A stretch of DNA of 18,848 nt from an uncultured Candidatus Nemicrothrix sp. (GTDB taxonomy: Bacteria; Actinomycetota; Acidimicrobiia; Acidimicrobiales; Acidimicrobilacustridaceae). Below are positions 1 through 5,417 of this stretch, piece by piece (within the stretch, counting starts at the first letter, position 1; the number at the start of each line of letters is the position of its first letter). The DNA lies in assembly GCA_903827085.1 (NCBI GenBank), contig CAIKHC010000112.1, positions 1-18,848 of the forward strand. The letters run 5' to 3'. A program made the position numbers and the translations under genes. The notes under the pieces are model-generated. The model searched no databases, was not told the origin of the DNA, and was given only the letters and a program-made list of their open reading frames with translations.

Positions 1-1
1 G

Positions 2-523
2 GCATCGGCAATTGACGAAGCCGCCGAACAACGTGGTTGTGTCGCCGTGCTTATTGTCGGCGCAGTCCTGGCGATCATTGCGCTGGTACTCGCCATCGTG
101 TTGGTCGTCATCGGCCTCCGGATCTTCGGGGAATCCGACGAAAGCGCAAACGCGAAAATTCTCCAAGAGGTCTACTCAGAAACCGGAATTTCCAGCACCA
201 CCGGCGATGCTGTCCACCCGCCCCAGCGAGATATCCAACTCGGAGTCTGCGAAAGCGATGGCGCCGATGGCGTGAAGGCCGCCGGAACCCTCACCAACTG
301 GACCAACGAGAGCGCCGACTATGAGATCGACGTGTCGTTCCGCACGACTGGGCCGGGCAGCACAGGCGAGGAATTCGCTGCGAGCTCCATCACCGTGAAG
401 GCCGTACCCGAGCACGCGACCACCAATTGGTCCGCCAGCGCTCCACGTCCGAAGCAAGGCGCATACGCCTGTCGGGTGGTTACGGTGAACCGTTGGCCCG
501 CCGGGACAGCCCCGCCTTCCTGA
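2..523 (+). CDS. membrane-anchored FxLYD-like extracytoplasmic protein, 5' partial
   Basis: The reading frame is open to the left edge, so the real start probably lies outside the window. The first internal start, GTG at 47, would begin inside the membrane segment. A short charged stretch (…DEAAEQRG) is followed by one strongly hydrophobic helix of about 25 residues (AVLIVGAVLAIIALVLAIVL…), then RIFGESDES and a soluble domain of about 125 residues. That domain carries two cysteines (GVCESD and YACRVV) that could form a disulphide outside the cell, and a stretch GTLTNWTNESADYEIDVSF typical of FxLYD/DUF3426-like beta-sandwich domains. The topology suggests a single-pass protein with its C-terminus outside. 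Partner and function are unknown. The FxLYD assignment is by eye from this one motif; a generic secreted beta-sandwich is the alternative. No downstream gene appears to be coupled to it. Confidence 0.65.
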   Translation, partial: ASAIDEAAEQRGCVAVLIVGAVLAIIALVLAIVLVVIGLRIFGESDESANAKILQEVYSETGISSTTGDAVHPPQRDIQLGVCESDGADGVKAAGTLTNWTNESADYEIDVSFRTTGPGSTGEEFAASSITVKAVPEHATTNWSASAPRPKQGAYACRVVTVNRWPAGTAPPS

Positions 524-564
524 GCGCACCCCGGTCGCGATGGAACCGAGAGCAGCCTCCGTTC

Positions 565-570
565 TAGAGT
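565..570 (+). promoter_or_regulatory. -10 hexamer TAGAGT, leaderless-type
   Basis: TAGAGT fits the actinobacterial TANNNT pattern and ends 7 bases before the ATG at 578. Transcription would start at or next to that ATG. No convincing -35 box is visible 17 bases upstream (GGAACC at 542-547). Confidence 0.35.
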
Positions 571-577
571 GACCCCC

Positions 578-652
578 ATGAAGAAGCTTCTCGTACTCAT
601 CGTCGTTGTCGCCCTCGCCGCATTCGCGGTGAAGAAACTGCAAGACGCCTGA
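578..652 (+). CDS. 24-residue single-helix membrane microprotein
   Basis: The ORF reads MKKLLVLIVVVALAAFAVKK then LQDA and a TGA stop: a basic N-terminus, a 15-residue hydrophobic helix and a basic KK boundary. This resembles the N-terminal part of the actinobacterial DLW-39 small-protein family, but the acidic DLW tail is absent, so the match is loose. There is no Shine-Dalgarno, but a TAGAGT hexamer lies 7 bases before the ATG, as at other operon-leading genes here. The stop is separated by one base from the stop of the convergent HAD phosphatase gene. Function is unknown. It could be a chance ORF; the well-formed helix and promoter geometry argue for a real gene. Confidence 0.45.
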   Translation: MKKLLVLIVVVALAAFAVKKLQDA

Positions 653-653
653 A

Positions 654-1454
654 TCAGGCCGACCTCGGCGTTGCTCGCCGGGTCAGTAACCACCACCCGA
701 GGAAAAGTCCGGCAGACACCCCGGTGGCGATCACCGCGCCTGTCGCAATGCGACCAGGTGGCGGCAGCGTGACGCGATCTCGCAAAGGGACGCGTCGAGT
801 GAACGAAAGAATCGGCCATCCTTCGGCCGTTGCAATGCGAGTGAGTTCTCGATCTGGATTCACCGCGACGGGGTGACCAACGGCTCGCAACATGGGTTCG
901 TCGGTCGCTGAGTCGGAATAGGCCCAACTCTTTTCGAGATCAATGTTTCGTGTCGCTGCGACATTGGCGATGGCTTCAGCTTTGTAAGGGCCATAGGCAT
1001 AGACATCGACTTCGCCGGTGTAGTTGCCGTCTTGATCAATTCGCGCCCGGCTAGCAATGGCGCCATCGGCACCGAGATACGACGCAAGTGGAATCACAAT
1101 TTCTTCGGGTGATGCTGAAACGATGAAGACGAGGCGACCCGCGTCACGATGTTCCTGAATAAGTTCGAGGGCTTCGTCGTAGACGATGGGGTCGATGACG
1201 TCGGTGAGGGTGTCGCGAACTAAGGAGCCGACTGCGGCGTGATCCCATCCCCTTGTGATGCGGAGTGCGGATTCGCGAAACTTCCGCATGCGTTCCTCGT
1301 CAGCACCGAGGGTGTGAAAGACAAGACCGTTCCACGCGGCACGAGCCATGACCCGACGATTAATCATTCCCGCTTGGCGAAAGGATTTTCCGAACGCGAT
1401 CATCGACGCGCGCGCAATGACGGTTTTGTCGAGATCGAAAAACGCTGCTTCCAC
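654..1454 (-). CDS. HAD-IB family phosphatase (SerB-like) with C-terminal membrane helix
   Basis: All four HAD motifs are present: I, FDLDKT with D7 as nucleophile and D9; II, VSASP at 112-116; III, K158 in GPYKAE; IV, YSDSATDEPML with D181 and D185. The alpha-helical cap (about residues 14-85) and the phrases PIVYDEALELI and GHPVAVNPDREL match the actinobacterial HAD-IB group related to phosphoserine phosphatase; the physiological substrate is unknown. Residues 236-258 form a hydrophobic helix followed by RR, so the C-terminus is probably anchored in the membrane. I chose GTG at 1454 (266 aa) because the family begins a few residues before FFDLDKT and a TATGCT hexamer sits 6 bases upstream. 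Longer in-frame starts run through a region holding the divergent pilus promoter. This gene flanks tad operons in many actinobacteria, for example Rv3661, recalled rather than searched. Confidence 0.88.
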   Translation of the reverse strand: MEAAFFDLDKTVIARASMIAFGKSFRQAGMINRRVMARAAWNGLVFHTLGADEERMRKFRESALRITRGWDHAAVGSLVRDTLTDVIDPIVYDEALELIQEHRDAGRLVFIVSASPEEIVIPLASYLGADGAIASRARIDQDGNYTGEVDVYAYGPYKAEAIANVAATRNIDLEKSWAYSDSATDEPMLRAVGHPVAVNPDRELTRIATAEGWPILSFTRRVPLRDRVTLPPPGRIATGAVIATGVSAGLFLGWWLLTRRATPRSA

Positions 1455-1460
1455 ATCTTG

Positions 1461-1466
1461 AGCATA
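1461..1466 (-). promoter_or_regulatory. -10 hexamer TATGCT for HAD phosphatase gene
   Basis: On the minus strand TATGCT is followed by six bases (CAAGAT) and then the GTG start at 1454, the spacing expected when transcription begins on the start codon. There is no Shine-Dalgarno upstream and no clear -35 box. Confidence 0.45.
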
Positions 1467-1521
1467 CGGGTGGGTATGGCGAAACTTGAGCCGCCAGAAA
1501 TTGAGTTGGCACTGATGACCC

Positions 1522-1550
1522 TTGACGGCGTTGCGGCGACTTCGTACGGT
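1522..1550 (+). promoter_or_regulatory. sigma70-type promoter of the Tad pilus operon
   Basis: TTGACG (1522-1527), a 17-base spacer, then TACGGT (1545-1550, TANNNT type). The predicted start near 1557 gives a leader of about 38 bases containing the AGGAGG at 1585-1590. This is one of the two most complete promoters I can see in the window. Confidence 0.55.
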
Positions 1551-1584
1551 GCCACCAACTTCCCTTCTCTGTGGTGCTGTTCTC

Positions 1585-1590
1585 AGGAGG
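1585..1590 (+). promoter_or_regulatory. ribosome binding site AGGAGG, decides start at 1595
   Basis: A perfect AGGAGG lies 4 bases before ATG 1595. It favours that ATG over the GTG at 1571, which would lie upstream of the ribosome site and add eight residues before the conserved N-terminus. Confidence 0.7.
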
Positions 1591-1594
1591 GCGA

Positions 1595-2263
1595 ATGGTG
1601 TTTTCGTGTTGGTCTGCAAAAGGCGGATCGGGCACAACCGTGGTTGCAGTCGCACTGGCGGTGTTGCTCGGCCGTGATGATGATTTCGGTTCAGTCCTGG
1701 TGGATCTCGATGGTGACGGGCCGACGGTGTTGGGTGTTCCCGAACCTGGGGGACCAGGACTTTCCGATTGGTTGGCTGCATCGCCATCAGTCGGAGCGTC
1801 GGCGATCGAGCGTCTCGAACACTCGGTGGCAAGTGGCGTTCGGCTGATTCCGCGTGGTCGCCGATCGCTTCTGAGCGAGGATCGAGCGGCACTGTGTCTC
1901 GAGAAACTTGTCGATGACGAGCGACCGATCGTGGTCGATGTTGGGCGCGTGTCCGGCGCGGGCGATGTTGAAGATCGTGTGCGTCGGCAGTTCATTGAGG
2001 CGGCAACAACGTCACTGCTTGTGACCCGGCCCTGTTTCATCTCGCTGCGCCGAGCATCGGCGCTCCCGTTTCGGCCAACGGGAGTCGTGCTCGTCGAAGA
2101 AGACGGTCGCGCCCTTCGTCGAAGCGATGTCGAAGACGTCCTTGGAGTTCCCGTTGTCGCAGCAGTCGCTGTCGAACCAGCGGTTGCTCGTGCTGTTGAT
2201 TCTGGGCTCCTCGCAGCGCGCCTCCCTTCGCCGTTGGGGAAGGCGCTTCGTGATGTCGCCTGA
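1595..2263 (+). CDS. Ssd/CpaE/TadZ-like MinD-type ATPase, short form
   Basis: The protein has 222 residues. Its N-terminus carries the deviant Walker A of the MinD/ParA class, KGGSGTT at 9-15, followed by VDLDGDGPTVLG (35-46), the DxD switch region. In tad clusters this class (TadZ/CpaE, or Ssd, 'septum site-determining', in mycobacteria) localises the pilus machine or affects septum placement. It is first in the operon and overlaps cpaF by 11 bases. Mycobacterial Ssd is about 350 residues with a receiver-like N-terminal domain. That domain is absent here: the P-loop starts at residue 9. The C-terminal half is divergent (…VVLVEEDGRALRRSDVEDVL…), and I see no clear MinD-type amphipathic membrane helix. 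Which of the two functional names applies cannot be settled from sequence. Confidence 0.82.
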   Translation: MVFSCWSAKGGSGTTVVAVALAVLLGRDDDFGSVLVDLDGDGPTVLGVPEPGGPGLSDWLAASPSVGASAIERLEHSVASGVRLIPRGRRSLLSEDRAALCLEKLVDDERPIVVDVGRVSGAGDVEDRVRRQFIEAATTSLLVTRPCFISLRRASALPFRPTGVVLVEEDGRALRRSDVEDVLGVPVVAAVAVEPAVARAVDSGLLAARLPSPLGKALRDVA

Positions 2264-3431
2264 CCCCAGTCCCAACGAAGTGCTCACTCCCTTAGTCGAG
2301 ACCGTGCATCAACAGCTGCTCAATGGCGGCCATCACGATGCGTCATCGGTTGCACAACTCGTTCTCGATCACAGTCCACTGCTCGACGATCAATCGATTG
2401 CCGATGTCGTGAGTCGAGTTCATTCGCGTGTGGGTGGCCTCGGAGTTCTCGATCCGTTTCTTGCAGATTGCACGGTCGATGAAGTCATGATCAACGGTTC
2501 CGGCGACCTTTGGGTTGAACGCCACGGCCACCTCGAATGCACCGGCGTGATTATTGACAGCGCCTCCACCTATGCACTGCTCGAACGAATCGTTGCTCCG
2601 CTTGGTCTGCGAATCGATCGCACATCGCCTTGGGTCGATGCGCGCCTTGCCGATGGGTCTCGAGTCAATGGTGTGGTGCCACCGCTTGCTGTCGATGGGC
2701 CCTTGCTCACGATTCGTCGCTTCGGTGCCCGGCGTGTGCACCTTTCCGAGACCTGCACGCCTGGTGTGGCCCGTTTGCTCGAGTGGGCGGTGCACGCTCG
2801 CTGCAACATCATGGTCAGCGGCGGTGCCGGCGCAGGCAAAACCACATTGCTCAATGCCATTGCCGGGTTCATTCCCCCAGACGAGCGCGTCGTCACAATC
2901 GAAGATGCGGCAGAACTTCGTCTACCCGGTCGACATGTCTTGCGACTCGAGTCCCGACCCGCGAACGCCGAAGGTGCCGGCGAGGTAGCCATTCGTGAAC
3001 TTGTTCGAAATGCGTTGCGAATGCGTCCTGATCGAATAGTGGTTGGCGAGGTCCGTTCGGGCGAAGCCATCGACATGTTGCAGGCGATGAACACTGGTCA
3101 CGATGGGTCGTTGTCGACCTGTCATGCCAATTCTCCGGTCGACGCGATTCGCCGACTCGAAACCCTTGTACTCATGGGCGATATCGCGCTGCCGCTTGTT
3201 GCGGTTCGTGAACAGTTACGGGCAGCAATCGATCTCATTGTTCATGTGGCCCGAATGCCCGATGGATCGCGGCGCGTCGTGGCGGTCGCCGAGCCCTTGG
3301 TTGAAACGGAAACTGCTGCCGTTCGAGTGAATGAATTAACCAGCCCAGAGGGTCGGCTCGTCGGGTTGCCCAAACGGCCACAGCGTGCAGTTCATGTCAG
3401 CGCTCCATCCGAGAACTGGATCGAAGCATGA
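2253..3431 (+). CDS. cpaF: CpaF/TadA secretion ATPase of the Flp pilus
   Basis: A 392-residue hexameric motor ATPase of the type II/IV secretion superfamily, powering pilin assembly from the cytoplasmic face. The N-terminal domain ends with DPFLADCTVDEVMINGSG (about 67-84), the usual CpaF lead-in. The core shows Walker A SGGAGAGKTT (189-198), Asp box VVTIEDAAEL (213-222), Walker B region RIVVGEVR (261-268) and His box TGHDGSLSTCHAN (281-293). Length is typical of actinobacterial CpaF. The start is ATG 2253 (GTG 2250 is directly before it), with GGGGAAGG about nine bases upstream and inside the end of the preceding gene. Its stop overlaps the tadB start as ATGA, so the two are translationally coupled. 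No key residue is missing. Confidence 0.95.
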   Translation: MSPDPSPNEVLTPLVETVHQQLLNGGHHDASSVAQLVLDHSPLLDDQSIADVVSRVHSRVGGLGVLDPFLADCTVDEVMINGSGDLWVERHGHLECTGVIIDSASTYALLERIVAPLGLRIDRTSPWVDARLADGSRVNGVVPPLAVDGPLLTIRRFGARRVHLSETCTPGVARLLEWAVHARCNIMVSGGAGAGKTTLLNAIAGFIPPDERVVTIEDAAELRLPGRHVLRLESRPANAEGAGEVAIRELVRNALRMRPDRIVVGEVRSGEAIDMLQAMNTGHDGSLSTCHANSPVDAIRRLETLVLMGDIALPLVAVREQLRAAIDLIVHVARMPDGSRRVVAVAEPLVETETAAVRVNELTSPEGRLVGLPKRPQRAVHVSAPSENWIEA

Positions 3432-4189
3432 ATCTCAAACTGTTTCCCATCATTGTGCTGACGATTCTCACCGTAACTGCATCGGTAGCTGCGATTACGA
3501 CAACGCCAGAAATGATGGCGGCTCGTCGAGTGCACCAGCGGTTTGCTGCGGAATCTTTCGCAGCGCGCGACTCGCTCATTCTTCGAGGAGCTCGCGCTGC
3601 TGTGGCCCAGTTGATGTCGGCTCGCCCACTACGTCCGGCTCACCGACTCATCGAGCGACGGAATCGCCGTCTTCTCGACCGGCGCATACCGGGTGCACTC
3701 GATCGTGTTGTTCGACAACTTCGTTCTGGTGCGACCCTTCCATTGGCGCTACGCAGCGTTGGCGAAGACGATCCAGTCTTTGCCCGTCTCTCGGCAGAGT
3801 TGGGTCAAGGGCGTTCACTGAGCGACACGGTCGAAGACTGGCGCCAGGAAGACGAGTTACCGAACCGACAACTGACTGCGACTGCGCTCGATCTGGCATC
3901 TCGTACCGGTGGCGCTTCGGCACGGGTGCTCGATGGCGTTGCTGCGTCACTGCGCGAGCGGGTGGCATTGGAACGCGAGGTCGCAGCGCTTTCTTCACAA
4001 GCTCGGGCCTCGGCGATTGTGCTCGTGGTTGCCCCCGTGGTCTTTGCTGCAGCGGCGTCGATGGTCGACCGCCGGATCCTCGACCTTCTTGTAGGGCAAC
4101 CAATTGGATGGGCTTGCCTCGGAGTGGGCCTTGGTCTCGATGCGCTTGGTGCGGTCTGGATGTCTCGGCTTATAGGGCGGCATCGATGA
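3428..4189 (+). CDS. tadB: TadB-like inner-membrane pilus platform protein
   Basis: A 253-residue member of the GspF/T2SSF family, half of the membrane platform on which CpaF acts. A helix at residues 5-26 is followed by a basic cytoplasmic stretch (RRNRRLLDRRIPGALDRVV, 77-95) and the T2SSF core with the typical GRSLSDTVEDW (128-138). Two further hydrophobic segments lie at about 195-211 and 228-246. The start codon overlaps the cpaF stop and the stop overlaps the tadC start, both as ATGA, so it is expressed with its partners. It is similar in length to the compact actinobacterial TadB proteins (for example Rv3658c). Confidence 0.88.
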   Translation: MNLKLFPIIVLTILTVTASVAAITTTPEMMAARRVHQRFAAESFAARDSLILRGARAAVAQLMSARPLRPAHRLIERRNRRLLDRRIPGALDRVVRQLRSGATLPLALRSVGEDDPVFARLSAELGQGRSLSDTVEDWRQEDELPNRQLTATALDLASRTGGASARVLDGVAASLRERVALEREVAALSSQARASAIVLVVAPVVFAAAASMVDRRILDLLVGQPIGWACLGVGLGLDALGAVWMSRLIGRHR

Positions 4190-4725
4190 TCGGAGTTGGC
4201 CCCGTTGTCGGTTCCGCTCTCGCAATCGGGGCATTCCTTGTTCCCGTTGCGCGTCATCGTTCGCAACAGTTATCGATCCAGAGCGCGCGTCGCCAAAGTG
4301 TTCCTGAGTTGGTCGATCTCTTCCGGCTTGCTGTCGGTGCGGACCTTTCCGTGCATCAGGTCGTCGACGTTGTCGAACCGCATGCTCCCGAGGTCTTCGC
4401 CTCAGCGCTCGCGGAAGTTCGTCGCCGTGTCGCCCTTGGTCAACGGTTCGGCGACGCGCTTGATGCATTCGACGAATTGGGAGAACCGGTACGTCCGCTT
4501 GTGGCGTCATTGCGGTCGGCGGCGTTCGATGGGGTGGCACTGGGGCCAGCACTTGAACGAGTGGCAGCCGACGCCCGTTTGCAACGCCGGCGGTGGGCCG
4601 AAATCAATGCCCGAAAACTTCCGGTGCAACTTCTCTTTCCCCTTGTGCTCTGCATTCTCCCAGCGTTTGGGCTGTTAGCGATCGTCCCTTTGATGATGAC
4701 CTCGCTCAGTTCTCTTCACTGGTAG
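4186..4725 (+). CDS. tadC: TadC-like inner-membrane pilus platform protein
   Basis: A 179-residue T2SSF protein, second half of the Tad platform. A helix at about 4-21 is followed by a cytoplasmic helical domain (VPELVDLFRLAVGADLSVHQ, 39-58). The classic C-terminal signature KLPVQLLFPLVLCILPAF (144-161) lies in a long hydrophobic hairpin to residue 171. ATG 4186 overlaps the tadB stop (ATGA). A much longer upstream-extended frame exists but only reads through tadB out of frame. The protein is shorter than proteobacterial TadC (about 300 aa) but normal for the actinobacterial version (for example Rv3657c). Confidence 0.88.
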   Translation: MIGVGPVVGSALAIGAFLVPVARHRSQQLSIQSARRQSVPELVDLFRLAVGADLSVHQVVDVVEPHAPEVFASALAEVRRRVALGQRFGDALDAFDELGEPVRPLVASLRSAAFDGVALGPALERVAADARLQRRRWAEINARKLPVQLLFPLVLCILPAFGLLAIVPLMMTSLSSLHW

Positions 4726-4758
4726 CGCCTGACTTCCCCCTTCCACTTCACGACACCG

Positions 4759-4764
4759 AAGGAG
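4759..4764 (+). promoter_or_regulatory. ribosome binding site AAGGAG of the Flp pilin gene
   Basis: AAGGAG lies 6 bases before ATG 4771. It fixes the pilin start there although this gives a long leader peptide, and it allows strong translation of the major subunit relative to the coupled genes upstream. Confidence 0.65.
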
Positions 4765-4770
4765 TTTTCT

Positions 4771-5019
4771 ATGAACAGTTTCATCAGTCGTTTACCACTT
4801 GCCATCAATGACCTTGCCGATAGCAGCCCCGAACCGATGGCCGTATCAAGTAGCGAACGATTGCGCACCGAGCGCGGTCAGACCACTGCGGAGTACGCAC
4901 TCGTTTTGCTTGGTGCTGCAGGAATTGCGCTGTTGCTTCTCGGCTGGGCCACCCAATCGGGAGCAATCGGCACGCTGTTCGATGCGGTGCTCGGTGGCGT
5001 TGTGGACAAGGTGAAGTGA
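4771..5019 (+). CDS. flp: Flp-type major pilin precursor
   Basis: An 82-residue prepilin. The class IVb cleavage motif is clear: RG|QTTAEYALVLLGAAGIAL with G36 at -1, Q37 at +1 and the required Glu at +5 (E41), followed by the single hydrophobic assembly helix (about 42-60) and a short C-terminal segment ending VVDKVK. The mature pilin would be 46 residues. A prepilin peptidase (TadV/CpaA) is needed but none is in the window. The leader of 36 residues is long for a Flp protein; ATG 4837 (M23) would give a usual 14-residue leader but has no ribosome site. It is separated from tadC by 45 bases without a visible promoter or terminator, so it is probably in the same transcript. Confidence 0.9.
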   Translation: MNSFISRLPLAINDLADSSPEPMAVSSSERLRTERGQTTAEYALVLLGAAGIALLLLGWATQSGAIGTLFDAVLGGVVDKVK

Positions 5020-5417
5020 TGGTGACGAGGCGGGGGGATCAAGGACAATCCACCGTGGAGTTTGCATTGGTCCTCCCCCTCGTTGTCCTGGTGGTGCTGT
5101 TCATCGTGCAAGCAGGACTGGTTGTGCGCGATCAACTTCTTGTTTCGCATGCGGCGCGTGAAGCAGCACGTGCTGCTTCCGTGAGCGATAGCGATCGGTT
5201 GGGCGCTGCGACGATGGCCGCACGGCAGGCGGGAAACCTTGCCGCCGAACGCGTTTCGGCCACCACCACGATGGTCGACGGGGACGCATCAGTTCGAGTG
5301 CTGATTTCGTATCGCAGCATCACTGGCATCCCGATCATCGGCTCGCTTGTTCCCGATATCGATCTTGAATCCACAGTGGTGATGCGAGTGGAGTCAGACA
5401 GAAAGCATCGCTCGTAA
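5019..5417 (+). CDS. tadE: TadE-like minor pseudopilin
   Basis: A 132-residue protein with the TadE signature at its N-terminus: G9|QSTVEFALVLPLVVLVVLF. This includes a prepilin-peptidase-type site with Glu at +5 (E14) and one membrane helix (about 15-35), followed by the AAREAARAAS segment common in TadE/TadG proteins and an extracytoplasmic domain. TadE proteins are processed by the same peptidase as Flp and help initiate or anchor the pilus. The start is ATG 5019, sharing one base with the flp stop; GTG 5016 directly before it is possible. The last 24 bases are also the end of the convergent helicase gene. Other actinobacterial clusters usually have one or two further TadE/TadG-like genes after this one; none follows here. 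Confidence 0.88.
   Translation: MVTRRGDQGQSTVEFALVLPLVVLVVLFIVQAGLVVRDQLLVSHAAREAARAASVSDSDRLGAATMAARQAGNLAAERVSATTTMVDGDASVRVLISYRSITGIPIIGSLVPDIDLESTVVMRVESDRKHRS

Noticed and set aside
542..563. ECF-type promoter GGAAC…GTT before the microprotein
   Set aside because: The spacing between the two elements (about 14 bases) is too short for an ECF promoter; the TAGAGT -10 explains the start better.
319..927. 202-codon minus-strand frame and other frames overlapping the FxLYD-like gene and HAD phosphatase
   Set aside because: They overlap well-supported genes in other frames, have no ribosome site or promoter and a Ser/Arg-rich low-complexity composition.
1455..1892. N-terminal extension of the HAD phosphatase (about 146 extra residues)
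   Set aside because: The extension has no domain, overlaps the pilus operon promoter and ribosome site and part of the Ssd-like gene, and the family starts just before FFDLDKT.
3385..4185. Long N-terminal extension of tadC reading through tadB
   Set aside because: It is the out-of-frame translation of tadB (Arg/Ser/Cys-rich) and the real start is the coupled ATG 4186.
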